The notes under the pieces were generated by a model. The model did no database searches, was not told the DNA's origin, and saw only the letters and a program-made list of their open reading frames with translations. The position numbers and the translations under genes were made by a program. A stretch of DNA of 64,000 bases from Sepioteuthis lessoniana (Eukaryota > Mollusca > Cephalopoda > Myopsida > Loliginidae): NCBI GenBank assembly GCA_963585895.1, contig OY757917.1:101599868-101663867 (forward strand), written 5' to 3'. Every line of letters starts with the position of its first letter. Within the stretch, counting starts at the first letter, position 1. Below, in pieces: positions 45,469-55,806 of the stretch.

Positions 45469-45957
45469 AGCTATTAAAAGATTAAAAAAAATTAATTCCA
45501 GGAGATGAAATTATATATACATATCTCAGAAGTTTTGTTTTTGTTTTAATTCCTTCTTTCTCTCTCATTTCCCACCCTCAGACAAGCCTAACTTCAAACA
45601 TCTACAGTAGTTTTCTTTTACCCCACCCTCACATCTCTATGCTACAGCTAAGCGGTATCTTTAAAATTACTACTTGTTAAATGTAGAACTTTAAACTACT
45701 TATTCACTAAGTCACTTTTTTTTCTTTTAACTCCTTCACTCAATGACTTTCTTTCAGCCACTCAACTTTTCAAACAGGCAGCATTCCTGCAACCCAGTTT
45801 TAACTTCATTATCCATCCTTTTTCTTAGCTCTTAAGACATTTCAAGTGAAACAATACATTCTAATTTTTAGGTTTTTACAGGATCCAACAAAAACGGAAA
45901 TTACAAATGTCACATTGACTAATATGCAAAAAAATTCATTGGATAATTATATTTGAG
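45469..45957. other. Unannotated stretch
   Basis: Pyrimidine-rich patches near 45550-45640 (CCTTCTTTCTCTCTC). No gene recognised. Confidence 0.4.
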
Positions 45958-46180
45958 GCCAATTCATTGGCCTAGTGGGTAGAGTTTGCCGATGGCCTGG
46001 GAGACCAGGGTTCAATCCCAGGTAGAGTCATACCAAAGACAAAAAAGGTATTTGATGCCTCTTTGGTTAACACTCAGCATTATATGGGTAAAGTGGAGCA
46101 ATCCAGGGAAAAGAGTAGCGCCCTCCCAAACACTTCAGTGAAGAGAGAGCCTTCATGTTGCCCTTGACTATGGTCGCCAA
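45958..46180 (+). mobile_element. SINE-B copy, short
   Basis: TTGGCCTAGTGGGTAGAG, box B GGGTTCAATCCCAGG, six A in the linker, body with a small deletion (CATTATATGGGTAAAGTGG), end GTCGCCAACTTTATAT. Confidence 0.87.
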
Positions 46181-46569
46181 CTTTATATATCTCCAAAGAA
46201 GATTTGGGAATGATTCAATTTGAGAATACATAAGAGGATTCTTATAAATCTCCAGGCGTACTCAATGTATAATAATAATTCATATAGATGGTTATCTAAG
46301 GAGCTTGGTTTCTCATACAAAGTGACCAGCTGAAACAAGTTTATAATAGCCAAATGACAGCCTGTTGAATATATAAGTTTACAGAATTTACAATTAAAGA
46401 GCTCAAAACCAGCAAAAGATCCTGTATAAGGATCATACAATGAATAAGGAGATTAGGAAAAGCAAAATAATTTGTCAGAGTTTTTTCTTTGCATAAATGT
46501 AACCTCTGCAATTGTTTGGAATAAGTTTATAGCAAAAATTATTTTTTAATCTCACAAAAAAAATGTTTT
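46181..46569. other. Unannotated stretch
   Basis: An 85-codon reading on the minus strand (46183-46440) has no recognised motif. I do not call it. Confidence 0.35.
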
Positions 46570-46930
46570 CTGGCTTGAACAGGGGTTTAAATAGATTAGA
46601 AGTGCAATTCAAGTGAAATTGACAGAGGTAAATGTGAAGAATATGGAAAAGAATGTTTTAATAACAAATGCTGGGAGAAAAAAAAAAAAGTTTACAAAAT
46701 GGGTTAAATATGTGTTTGCCACTACAAACTCCAATTGAAACAAAGTAGAAACACACCAACTCTATGTTAAAGAAAAAGTTCCAGGAACAGCGGTCAGTAA
46801 AGAAGATCATGCTGACAGTCTTATAGGACATGAAAGAACCCATCACTTGATTTCCTTGAAAAGGTGTAACTGTAAACAATGCTTCCTATTACCAATTCCT
46901 TAGACAAAATTCACCTTATCTATTGAATAA
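46570..46930 (+). mobile_element. mariner remnant, internally deleted, copy 1
   Basis: FTKWVKYVF near 46693 (helix-turn-helix region) is followed after a deletion by KKIMLTVL near 46803, DMKEPIT, and KGVTVNNASYYQFLRQNSP up to about 46915. This matches the mid-region of mariner transposases (KVMLTVFWDMKGPITIDFLEKG type). The C-terminal catalytic part (HxDN and SPD motifs) is absent. The copy at 54250 has the same family signature. Confidence 0.75.
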
Positions 46931-47069
46931 TCCTCATATTTAAGCTAAGATAGCCAATATACAGTTAATGTTTGGTGTCAGTTTCTCATTTATGCAACAC
47001 ACATACACACAAAGGAAGAACAGATACTACACTTGAAGGCCTAAGAATCTATGCTGTGATCCTAAGTTA

Positions 47070-47505
47070 GGTTATTTGGTTTAATAGTATATCAACCCTT
47101 CATAGTTATTTAATGTCAAATCCTGTTTAAATGCAATTTTTCTCAGTGAATAATTTATAGGTAACATTTTTAAAACGAGTCGCAGCTCATTTGTTTACAC
47201 ACAGTTAAATGGTCTCAAGTATTGCTATCTAATACTAATAATTCAATTTAATATTGATAAACAGCTCTATTTAACCCATAAATGGAACCCTAACAGAAAA
47301 TCTACTCCACGTCAGAATGGACTGGGGAATAATTACAATAAAAGAGTACTTACTCTGCAATCACCAAAATTCCTGTACTGAAGCCTCACTATCGGATTCT
47401 TTAGCGTCATATCCAGGATACTCATTTCGGTGGGTCAAGAGTTTCTTTACCCCCAGCAGAGATTCAGTCAGCATGTTCTACAGCGCCAGCTGACTGGGCT
47501 GTCTC
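47070..47505 (-). mobile_element. SINE-D copy, near full length
   Basis: Reversed D: tail AATAGTATATCAACCCTTCA, array, body CATAAATGGAACCCTAACAG, tRNA-like part TCGGATTCTTTAGCGTCATA, and an intact 5' hairpin CAGTCAG (47465) / CTGACTG (47490). Confidence 0.85.
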
Positions 47506-47761
47506 CAATTCCAGGAAAAGCATATAAACACTGATTCAAAGTTGAAGAGCGAATCTGTCTATTCATAATCATACCATTTTACCGAGAAATATTTGCAAGC
47601 TACTAACTAATGGCATAAGTAAAATTCTTTATATAATACCTTCAAAAAGACCATCTAAAAGTTCTTTTACAAGTTCTCTAATAACTAACAGATTCAGTAG
47701 TGAGTCTTAAAATGGAAATGCTCGCTAAAACTTGTCATTGGCAAATGGTATAAACAAGTTT

Positions 47762-48057
47762 CGAGGAGGTGCCCGTGGTGTAATGGTTACCATCGTGGGA
47801 AATGGACACGGTGACATGAGTTCAAATCCTGGCCAAGACTAATTGCATTTCACATAGCACTAATACCCTTGGGAAAGGTATGAATCCAATTATTCTCCCT
47901 CCAGCTATGGGTAAATAGTAGGGCAGACTAGGTTCTTCAGCCCTTGGTGAGGCAACTATTCTACGAGAAGGAAAATTCTGAATTCAAACCTGTTAAACGC
48001 TGCTTAAAAATTGACCTTGTGTCACATCCTGCCTGAGCGGAGGGATTGGTAAATATG
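47762..48057 (+). mobile_element. SINE-A copy, full length, perfect TSD
   Basis: Box A GTGGTGTAATGGTTACC, box B GAGTTCAAATCCTGG, core GGGAAAGGTATGAATCC, 3' end GCGGAGGGATTGGTAAATATG. ATAAACAAGTTT at 47750-47761 and 48058-48069 is perfect. Confidence 0.95.
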
Positions 48058-48094
48058 ATAAACAAGTTTGTAACACATTTGGTGAAGATAATAT

Positions 48095-48322
48095 TTAGGG
48101 TTGTTCAAAAAGTTTTAAGCCTCACCCAGGAAAAACAAAAACAAAAAAAAACAAAAAAACAGCTGAACATTTGTCGTGGAAACACACTACCATTTTTCAT
48201 AAAACCTAGAAAAACTAATTCGAATTTCTTAATTTCAATGCAGGTTAGGCCAAAACAAAAGATGAGGTGTACAACAAATCTAAAGTCTAGGTGAGGCTTA
48301 GAACTTTTTGAACGACTGATTT
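48095..48322. mobile_element. MITE with mariner-type TIRs of about 30 bp
   Basis: The left end TTCAAAAAGTTTTAAGCCTC (about 48104) and the reverse complement of the right end, TTCAAAAAGTTCTAAGCCTC (about 48310), are near-identical; the match covers about 30 bp. The interior is A-rich and has no transposase. Probably a deletion derivative of a mariner. It begins about 40 bp after the SINE-A 3' end. Confidence 0.75.
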
Positions 48323-48639
48323 ACACCTCAGCAATCAGAGACAAAAAGTGATAGTAAAAATAAACAAAGAAAAAAAAATTTTCAATCAACTAACCATCAA
48401 AATATGTCAAAGAGAAAGGAAAAAGTAGACTCAGGATATTGGGTGGGGTTGAAAATCTTTGATAAATTCAGAAAAACTGTAGAAGAGAGAAGTAATTCCA
48501 TAACTGTACAAAGAAAGATTCTGAAAGGAACAGGAGAAAATATAATTCCTTTATTTGGATTGTATTTGCATAATAAACATAGAAGAAAAAGTTACAGATC
48601 AAGTGGCACTGAAGTGAACAAACAAGTGCATTAAGTGAT
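48323..48639. other. Unannotated stretch
   Basis: A Lys-rich 76-codon reading (48404-48634) has no recognised motif. Confidence 0.35.
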
Positions 48640-48960
48640 TATCGTGTTAGAAGACTAAATGAAGTGGTCTCCCTCGTCACAAGTCTTTAGGTCACATGAC
48701 AAGGTGAATGTACTCGTGTGCTCCACATGGCGGCGCCTCCTCCTTTTCCAGGCCTGAGAAGTAGCAAGCGGTTTCCATCTCTTTGTTGTATAGACTTTTC
48801 TTCATGTTCTTTGAATGCATTGTGACTCTTTTATAGCTTGGTATCGGAACTTAGTTCCCTCCTTGTATGTTGTTGAATTAAATGTTATATAGTATTAATT
48901 CACTTGTTTGTTCTTCCTACCAAATATTCTGTGTTACGTTACTCTTTTTGGATAACCAAA
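48640..48960 (+). other. GC-richer island; possible LTR or promoter remnant
   Basis: Base composition departs from the surroundings: GTCACATGACAAGGTGAATG, CCACATGGCGGCGCCTCCTC, then TTGGTATCGGAACTTAG. The last string resembles the primer-binding region used by Copia-type LTR retrotransposons (TGGTATCAGAGC type), and the segment before it starts TGTTAG. A short reading of 32 codons begins at the ATGGCGGCG. No coding domain of any retroelement was seen nearby. If it is an LTR element it is a broken fossil. A host promoter or 5' exon is the alternative. Confidence 0.25.
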
Positions 48961-50189
48961 AGCATTATAAGAAATGCTATGTTATCTATTAGTCCACACC
49001 CCATTAAAACTTATAAGAGAAACGCTTTTTTTTTTAATATATACAAAGTATTTTTTTAGATTCCTTTAAGCTAGAAGGATTTATAAATTAAGAAAAAAAA
49101 TGTTATTATAATCCATTGATTTGACTGATGCGTCATTAATAGGTTCAATAACAAAATTGGAGATTATATATATGTATATATATCAGTTATTTTTAGAACA
49201 AGATCTCAATGCAAGTTCAAGAGCCACTACAATTGTAACTTCTTTCATCCTACTTCATGCTATTTTGAGAATTTAAAAAAAAAAAAAGAAATATGCATCA
49301 ATAAGATAGCCCATCCATTGCACTTCCTGAAATGGTCATATCTCCAATCATTTAGTTCTTTCTTGAATGGTTTCATTGGTTGGGTTGGTGCTAGGAAGGA
49401 TATCGAGTGACATCCCCACTCACCAATGTCTAATATTAGCATTAATATATCCATTGATACACTAATACTGAATAAACAGAAGGAAAGAGCAGATAATCCT
49501 ATGTGTGTAAATGAGGCTAATACATATAAAATAAACATAAAAGTATTCAGTAGAATACACAAATGTGAACCAACAAATGTGCACATTAGACACATGAACG
49601 TCATATTTCAATGACAAAGTTCATAACCAGGTTTGTTATAAAGTCTTGTTCAACAAACAAAAATAAAAAAGGTACATCTTAAACAATCAAGACGAGGAAG
49701 GAATCTAGGATTCTCACTTGATCACAAAGTGTGCCAAAGACATCCTGAAAATCCGAGGAAAGACAGTCTTTCTCTCCCAACAATTTTTAATCTGAAAGTA
49801 GTAGAAATTTTATTTTTACACTTTATGGACATAGGATTTTTTTTTTTAAATTTAGATATTTAAAAAGATTAAATAAATTTTTGGTTATAAAAAAAAAAAA
49901 AAAAAAAAATTCCATTTCTCATGTAACAACAATCCATAATGATATCGATGCTTCTATTTAGGAAGTAATGGATTCAAGTTATCTCCTTTATATTGAGAAT
50001 TTGAGCAATAATGAAAATGATGTTTCACATGAACACAGATCCTAGAAAATTATCATTCAGTAGCAATTTGACTAGAAATTGCTTTATTCTCCAAGTAACA
50101 GCATCTTAAGTGTATAAGCTCATAAAAATGAGTTTTTTTTCCGGTGGGGGGGTACGGTTATATGAGAATTTTCATAATATATAGGTAGT
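48961..50189. other. AT-rich stretch
   Basis: A-tract near 49889-49909. A 114-codon minus-strand reading (49260-49604) contains a polar segment LAPTQPMKPFKKELNDW that looks less like noise than the rest, but I cannot assign it. No other feature. Confidence 0.4.
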
Positions 50190-50398
50190 AGTCCCCTGGG
50201 GCATAGTGGCTAACATTGTAGTAAGCAAGTTCAAATTCCAGTCATACTATTACATTCAGTTTTAGACTAAAACACTAGGGGGAAAGGTATGAACTCCTTT
50301 ACCCTTCCCCCACCAGCCAAGGGTTAAATTGTACCACAATTCTATAAAAGATTACTTTGTTTAATGGCACATCAACTTTTGCCAAAGAAACCAAACAA
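50190..50398 (+). mobile_element. SINE-C copy, diverged
   Basis: GGCATAGTGGCTAACATTG (box A), AAGTTCAAATTCCAG (box B), core GGGAAAGGTATGAACTCC and CCAAGGGTTAAATTG, then the tail region, partly rearranged (TTTGTTTAATGGCACATCAA reads as the reversed tail). Confidence 0.7.
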
Positions 50399-50504
50399 AT
50401 GTAATACATTGATTAATTTTTGATATACGAGATTTTGATTTAAAAGAAAAAAGGGGGAGTAAAGGGGTAAATTATTCTATGGGAAGTAATAAAGCGACAA
50501 AAAA

Positions 50505-50670
50505 AAAAAAAAAAATAAAAAAAATAAATAAATAAATAAATAAAAAATAAAAATTTAAAAAGGTGGGTCCAAAATGAATACTTTGACAGTTTTGTTTTTT
50601 TACCTTTGATAATTTTGCTACTATATCTGGCAGAGTCAATTAAGAAAAAAAAAAAAAAAAAAAAAAAAAA
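50505..50670. repeat. A-rich and (AAAT)n simple sequence
   Basis: (AAAT)n at about 50516-50555 and an A-tract of about 27 at 50643-50670, directly before the LINE-X fragment. Confidence 0.85.
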
Positions 50671-51015
50671 TTTATACGGCAATTACACAAGAATGTTGCA
50701 AGCAATATTGTACAAGTCCTAGCGGCAACACCCCACAAGTCACCAACTATACGGCCACTAGCCTCCCATCACGAAAACTATCCAAGTTAGATGAACTAGA
50801 CATGCAGGACGCTGCTGGAGAAGCAGGGGCGAGCTCATAAGTGATGTACTCCTATCGATCCCCGAGCAAAAGCGGGACGACCAGCTCGAACATACATACA
50901 GCAGCTATGAGAGGATACGGGATGTAGCTCTGAAGACCTGCTAGAGGCGATGAACGATAGGGAGAAGTGGCGAGAGAGGGTCAGGGATATCCATACTAGT
51001 GGCACGACATGATGA
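50671..51015 (+). mobile_element. LINE-X 3' end, best-preserved copy
   Basis: Readable pieces of the ORF2 C-terminus: GNYTRMLQAILYKS near 50680, RQHPTSHQLYGH, PPITKTIQVR, RHAGRCWRSRGELISDVL near 50800-50845, then YSSYERIRDV near 50905. The copy ends in (GAT)n-like GATGATGATGC near 51020. This is the stretch after reverse transcriptase with the conserved HAGxCWRSxxELI motif. Stops and frame changes are present; inactive. Confidence 0.8.
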
Positions 51016-51564
51016 TGATGCATGTAAGAATATGCATAACATACATCCATAGAGAAATGGCCCAATAAAAGAAAAGAAAAAGGAGCTAAAAACTAAGGCA
51101 TACGATATGTTTTAGAACTTGTTTGGGTACAGATTTGTAAGATGGGACCAAATCCAGAACTTAACATAAATTTCAGTGTTTAGTGATGTTTCTCCTACAA
51201 AATGAAAGAAAGAAAAAAGAAAAAAAACCAGAAAGTTATTCTTGTTAAAATGAACAAGTACAATTTCTAACATTCCAGACACACTAAATAGACTTAACAG
51301 TTTGGCCTTCCATAACTAAAAAAAATCTCACTGTTTGATTCTGAATGTAGGACTTCCTATTCCTGGGCTTCATATTAAGTTGCTCATAAATTTGTTTTCA
51401 CAAAGGAGAGAAGGAAGCAATATCCCCTAGAAAGAATACATACATGCACAAGAGCTTTATCAGGTTGAGAGCTTACCATTTTGGTAATCATACAATCATT
51501 TAAAACTTATTTCCAGTTAGGTGCAGAATAGCACAAAAGTCCATAACTTATATACCGATTTATT
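51016..51564. other. Unannotated stretch
   Basis: No gene recognised. Confidence 0.4.
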
Positions 51565-51786
51565 CAAATCCTGGACGAGACTGATTACTATTTCACAGAG
51601 AAAGGAAAGGTATGAAGCTAATTATTCTCTCTCCAGCTATGGGTAAATAGTAAGGCAGACTAAGTTCTTCAGCCTTGGAGAAGCAACTAGTCTAGGAGAA
51701 GGAAAACTGAATTCAACCCTATTAAACATTGCTTAAAAATTGACCTTGTGTCAAATCCTGCCCGAGCGGAGGGGTTGGTAAATATG
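51565..51786 (+). mobile_element. SINE-A copy, 5'-truncated, with TSD
   Basis: It begins within box B (CAAATCCTGGACGAGACTG), so box A is absent, and runs to GGAGGGGTTGGTAAATATG. TATATACCGATTTATT (51549-51564) and TATATACCAATTTATT (51787-51802) flank it with one mismatch, so the truncation happened at insertion, as expected for LINE-driven reverse transcription. Confidence 0.92.
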
Positions 51787-51974
51787 TATATACCAATTTA
51801 TTTAGCATAGTATCCTTGTCTCTATTGTTTATAGTCAGTTTTCTAGTCATTCTTCAGGCATCTGCTTATAATATATTGAAACCTTCACATGAATAGGGCA
51901 GTTTTAATATGAACAGCCATCCAAAACGGTTACCAATCAACTGATCAAGCCCCCAACACTCATTTTATAGACCA

Positions 51975-52015
51975 CAACAAGGTGGCCGATTGGTTAAGCA
52001 ACAGAGTTTTATATT
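51975..52015 (+). pseudogene. tRNA-Ser/Leu-like 5' half
   Basis: AAGGTGGCCGATTGGTTAAG follows the 5' half of class II tRNAs (GTGGCCGAGTGGTTAAGGC type), but no matching box B follows within the expected distance. A tRNA fragment or worn SINE head. Confidence 0.35.
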
Positions 52016-52297
52016 TGCACCATATCAATTTGTATCGGCACACTTAGTCAATTTTTTTCCTGCAATTGCTCTATGACAACATATGCATGCAATTTGTGGA
52101 CATTTTCATGCATGATGTTGCGTATCTTGCTCACGGCAATCACATATGTAACAGTCACAATCGCTTGAGATGGTCACTGTAATAAACTTTATATAAGACT
52201 AGTCAGATGTTAAATGCAGAGGAAGGGTCATAACACCTTTTCATTGATAAATAACAATGGTGGAACTAGTACTCGTTTTTTAAAACTCAAAAACCAA

Positions 52298-52731
52298 TTG
52301 CCCAGTCGGCTGGGGGCTGTAGAATACACCGACTGCAGAAGGGGTAAGACCCCCCCCCGCCCCAACGAGTGTCCCGGATATGACACTAAACAGTCCGATG
52401 GTGAGGTCCCTGTAATGCAGGGGCCTTGGGGAATACGGAGCACCCCTTCATTGCCATTGCTCCCAGGTCCACTCTGGCCTGGCATGGTAGCACCCGATAG
52501 TTCTATTTAACCCATAGATAGGGCCCTAACAGTATGCTTATGCTGAATTGCTTGAAATAGAAATGTTTTTGATAATCAAACCATACTTACATTTAAACTG
52601 CATGCTTATGCTAAACTGAATTGTTTGAAATAGAACTGTTTTTGACATTGAAACTGTATTTACACTAAACTGAATTGTTTAACAGAACTGCTTTGACATT
52701 TAACTGTGTGTAAACACAAACCAAACCGAAA
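52298..52731 (+). mobile_element. SINE-D copy, full length, forward, with TSD
   Basis: It starts TTGCCCAGTCGGCTGGGGGC, with hairpin arms CAGTCGG (52303) and CCGACTG (52329). Then comes GTGTCCCGGATATGACACTA, the body, a small segment in reverse sense (TTCTATTTAACCCATAGATA near 52501-52530), three array units, and an abrupt end without the usual terminal tail. TCAAAAACCAA flanks it at 52287-52297 and 52732-52742. Confidence 0.88.
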
Positions 52732-52784
52732 TCAAAAACCAAATTATAACTAACTTAACAGGAGTATCGATTCGACAATCGACA

Positions 52785-52878
52785 GAAGTATGAACTTACT
52801 CAATCCCTCCATCATGGGCAGGATGCAACATAAAGTGAATTTTTAAGTGGAGTACAGCTGGCTAGAATTCAGAATGGT
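52785..52878 (-). mobile_element. SINE-A 3' fragment
   Basis: Reversed: TACTCAATCCCTCCATCATG, GGATGCAACATAAAGTGAAT and GCTAGAATTCAGAAT match the A 3' end. Confidence 0.6.
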
Positions 52879-52879
52879 T

Positions 52880-53745
52880 GGTTTGGTTATTTAATGCCAA
52901 ATCATGTTTATACACGATTTTTAAAACAGTTTGTATGCCTAAATTTCCAAGAGGAAGCTTGATAATTGTTATTACTTAGAATATTCGGACAATTGACCTC
53001 ATTTTTGTTATAATCATAACATTTCAGCAGATATGTCCTTCGGCCTTCTTCAGGCATTTCATGTCAAACTTTAGAGTTCTAGATTCTGAGTGGACTCCCA
53101 AATTCAACATGAAATATCAAAGTTAACAGTTAAATGCTTATACATAGATGATTTGTAAGTTAATAGTTTTTAAGTCATCTTATTTTTGGAAAAGTTAAAG
53201 TTAATTTGTTGGCACATAAGTATTGCTATTGTTTGCACAAAGATAGCAATACTTGAAACCATTTATCAAGCATTAATTCTATTTAATATTAATCATTTGT
53301 TCACACAATGAAGAGGTTTCAAGTATTTCTCATAATAGTTTTATTTGCACATTTTTAAATAGTATCAGATATTCTGATCTAAAATGAATATTTCTATTCA
53401 GTATAAATCATTTTTTTTTTGCACACTTAAATACCTACAAGTACAGTTATCTAACACCAATAGTTTTATTTTCATACAGTTAAATGGTTTCAAACATCAC
53501 TATGTAACATTAACAGTTCAATTTATCAGTCGTTTACACACAAACAGTTCTATTTGATTCAACAGGTACTACCACTCTAAGTCAGATGGAAATGAAGGAG
53601 TACTCAACATTCCCTAGAGATCCAGACCTGGAACCTCACCATTAGATAGTTTAGTATCATACCCAGAACACTCATTGGGGGGATGGGGTGTTACCCTCTG
53701 CAGTCAGTATATTCTACAGCCTCAAGTCAATTGGGCCTTAGAATT
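52880..53745 (-). mobile_element. SINE-D copy, long, with internal insert
   Basis: Reversed D: tail GGTTATTTAATGCCAAATCA, an insert at about 52960-53105 (repeat G), at least four array units (GTATTGCTATTGTTTGCACA, TTAATATTAATCATTTGTTC), body CAGGTACTACCACTCTAAGT, tRNA-like part CCATTAGATAGTTTAGTATC, 5' module CAGTCAGTATATTCTACAGC. Confused direction changes near 53220-53270 suggest an older rearrangement. Confidence 0.75.
52960..53105 (+). repeat. Repeat G, copy 1
   Basis: GATAATTGTTATTACTTAGA, ATATTCGGACAATTGACC, then TATGTCCTTCGGCCTTCTTC and AGGCATTTCATGTC. The reverse complement of 58085-58218 follows the same order with moderate divergence. It sits inside a SINE-D tail. Confidence 0.6.
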
Positions 53746-53930
53746 CAGTTTTCCTTCTGAAATTGCCTAACCAAGGCTATAGAACCCAATTTGCCCAACT
53801 ATTTATTTGTAAATAGAAGAGTGGTTTCATGCCTATCTAAAAGGCATTAGCATAAATGAAATGCAAACAGCCTCATGTAGGTATCAAGCTCAGGTCACCA
53901 ATTCATTTCATATGATGATCAGTCTTAACA
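53745..53930 (-). mobile_element. SINE-A partial copy
   Basis: Reversed A: AATTCAGTTTTCCTTCT, TTGCCTAACCAAGGCTATAG, AATTTGCCCAACTATTTA, GAAATGCAAACAGCCTCATG. Diverged; no TSD. Confidence 0.7.
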
Positions 53931-53960
53931 AAAAGGTATGTCTACAAACAAACAAAGCAT

Positions 53961-54072
53961 GTTTTAGATTTGGCACAAGGCCATAAGTATGGAGCATCCA
54001 GTAGGAATCAAACACTGTTCAGTAGCAAAGGATCTACAAGACTAACTTGTTAACCATTACACCATGGGACAC
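53961..54072 (-). mobile_element. SINE-F copy
   Basis: Reversed F: TTGGCACAAGGCCATAAGTA is the 3' part, GGAATCAAACACTG the box B area, TTAACCATTACACCATGGGA box A. Same order as 33941-34071. Confidence 0.75.
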
Positions 54073-54249
54073 ATAAATAATTTTTTCTTGTTTCACACTT
54101 AGGATATTTCATATCTTAATTCTTTCAACTCAATTTATCCATTTTTTTTAGAACTTTTCATGAAAGCAAACTTTGAAATTGGTTTAAAGCAAAAATTATT
54201 TTAATCTTGCAAAAGCATTTGTTTTCCGCCTATTCGAAACATCAGAAAA

Positions 54250-54625
54250 TAAACAGAGTGCTATAGCTCAAACAGAGGTCTGTCATTAAATTTTTGTTGG
54301 CTGAGAAGAGTAAACCATATGAAATTTACAGAAGAAAATGTGATGTGTACGGAGAAGCATGTGTTCATGAAGATAGCTTTACAACCCCAAATCAAAAAGA
54401 CAATCCATGGAGTGGAAATACGCTGACACTTCAGAAAAAAAAAAAAAAAAAAAAAAAAGTCCCAGTTGCAGATGCCAGTAAAGAAGGTCATGCTGACAGT
54501 CGTCTGAAACATGAAAGGCCAGATCATACTATTGATTTACTTGAAAAAGACAACTATAAACTGTGCTTTCCTTGTACTAACTACTTAAGTAAAATTCCCC
54601 TTATTTACTGAATGAGACTCAGAAA
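54250..54625 (+). mobile_element. mariner remnant, internally deleted, copy 2
   Basis: VIKFLLAEKSKPYEIYRRK then CDVYGEACVHEDSF (54285-54385) is the N-terminal domain. After an A-tract (54436-54458) follow KKVMLTVVWNMKG and INCAF-like sequence up to about 54610. The middle and the catalytic C-terminus are missing. The 5' untranslated sequence (AGCAAAAATTATTTTAATCT near 54190) matches that of copy 1 near 46530. Confidence 0.78.
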
Positions 54626-54862
54626 TTTCTTGACCAAATCTACCACCAAACATAGTTTACAGTTGTTTGCACTATCGAAAGATTGAATATACAATCACTA
54701 AGTAACTAGATATATATTAAATCAATACTTTTATCCATTAGGCCATTGTCATGTCAGGCAATATGGTGGAGGTTATTTGGTGACTTATTCAGAATTGATA
54801 ACAATAGAAAATATTGACTAAAGAAATTTAAATGCTTGAAGGTTAAGTCACATTAAAAGCAT

Positions 54863-54970
54863 CAGTTCTCATCAGAAGTTAAGCATTAATGAGTAATCAG
54901 TATTTGAGTGAGTAACAACTTACTAACGGCTGGTATTGTAAACAATGATGAGCCAGACTAAGGAAACAAC
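54863..54970 (+). mobile_element. 5S rRNA-like repeat, copy 2
   Basis: CAGAAGTTAAGCATTAATGA, GTAATCAGTATTTGAGTGAG and TAACAACTTACTAACGGCTG follow the 5S 3' half more loosely than copy 1. The shared non-5S tail (GATGAGCCAGACTAAGGAAA) ties the two copies together. Confidence 0.55.
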
Positions 54971-55004
54971 AAATATACATCTTTACCTTATCTCTCAACA
55001 CAAG

Positions 55005-55262
55005 CAGGTTGTGACACAAGGTCAATTTTTTCAAGCAGACTTAAACAGGTCTGAATTCAGAGTTTTCCTTCTCCTAGACTGGTTGCCATACAAATGTTAA
55101 AGAACAGTCTGCCCTACTATTTACCCCAACTCGGCAAGAGAATAGGTGGAGGCATACAATTCCCAAAGGTATTAGCGCAATGTGAAATGCGAACAACCTC
55201 ATACAGGGTTTGAACTCAGATAGCCAGGCCCATTTCCTACAACAATAACCATTACACCACCA
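55005..55262 (-). mobile_element. SINE-A copy, near full length
   Basis: Reversed A: GTTGTGACACAAGGTCAATT, TCCTTCTCCTAGACTGGTTG, core CCCAAAGGTATTAGCGCAAT, box B GGGTTTGAACTCAG, box A ATAACCATTACACCAC. The terminal GGTTGGTAAATA is lost. Confidence 0.85.
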
Positions 55263-55424
55263 TAATAAATAGAAATGCTTACACATTTGAAACATCTTTT
55301 AAGCCCAAGAGCATCACATTAACATTTTCTTAAATTTACAGCCCATCAAGGAATCATTACCAAAGTCATTGAAAATAAATATATATATATATATATAAAT
55401 TTTTGAAAAAGGAAATAATTGCTT

Positions 55425-55806
55425 AATGGCATAGCAACTCTTTATGGGTAATTTAATGCTGAAATTCGAATTAAAGCTGAGTGTTAAGCAAGGAGGCATC
55501 AAGTACCATTTTTTCAGCCTTTGGTATGACTACCTAGGATTGAACCCTGGTCTCCCAGACCATTGGCAAACACTATTATGCTAATGGGTAATCATAATTA
55601 TTGTTTTAATGTTCAGTTGCATTTTATTTTTAACATTATCCTTTTATCCATAATCATTTGTTTGCACAGTAATATCAAGCATCCTTATCTAAATGCTCCC
55701 TAACTTATGCACAATTATTTGGTCTAAAGCAACTACTCCTATCTAATAATAATCATTATTGGTTTGCCGAGTTACATAATTTCAAATATTCATATCAAAC
55801 ACCATT
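55425..55806 (-). mobile_element. SINE-D tail and array, host of two SINEs
   Basis: Reversed D: tail AATGGCATAGCAACTCTTTA, interrupted by SINE-B (55478-55590), then array (TTATCCATAATCATTTGTTT, TATCTAATAATAATCATTAT). The array is cut at 55806 by the forward SINE-D and partly continues after it (to about 56272). Confidence 0.75.
55478..55590 (-). mobile_element. SINE-B head fragment nested in SINE-D
   Basis: Reversed B: GAGTGTTAAGCAAGGAGGCA, GCCTTTGGTATGACTACC, box B GGATTGAACCCTGG, CATTGGCAAACACTATTATG. The distal body is missing. Confidence 0.8.

Noticed and set aside
46183-46440. 85-codon minus-strand reading, and a protein-like plus-strand reading of the same bases
   Set aside because: Neither strand gives a motif I can name; could be a worn transposon but unsupported.
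49260-49604. 114-codon minus-strand reading
   Set aside because: One polar segment looks protein-like, but I recognise no family and the ends are poly-Phe from an A-tract; kept only as a remark.
52960-53105. Hammerhead ribozyme in repeat G
   Set aside because: CTGAAGA and GAAA occur in suggestive order on the minus strand, but the conserved CTGATGA core and a proper stem II are not present.
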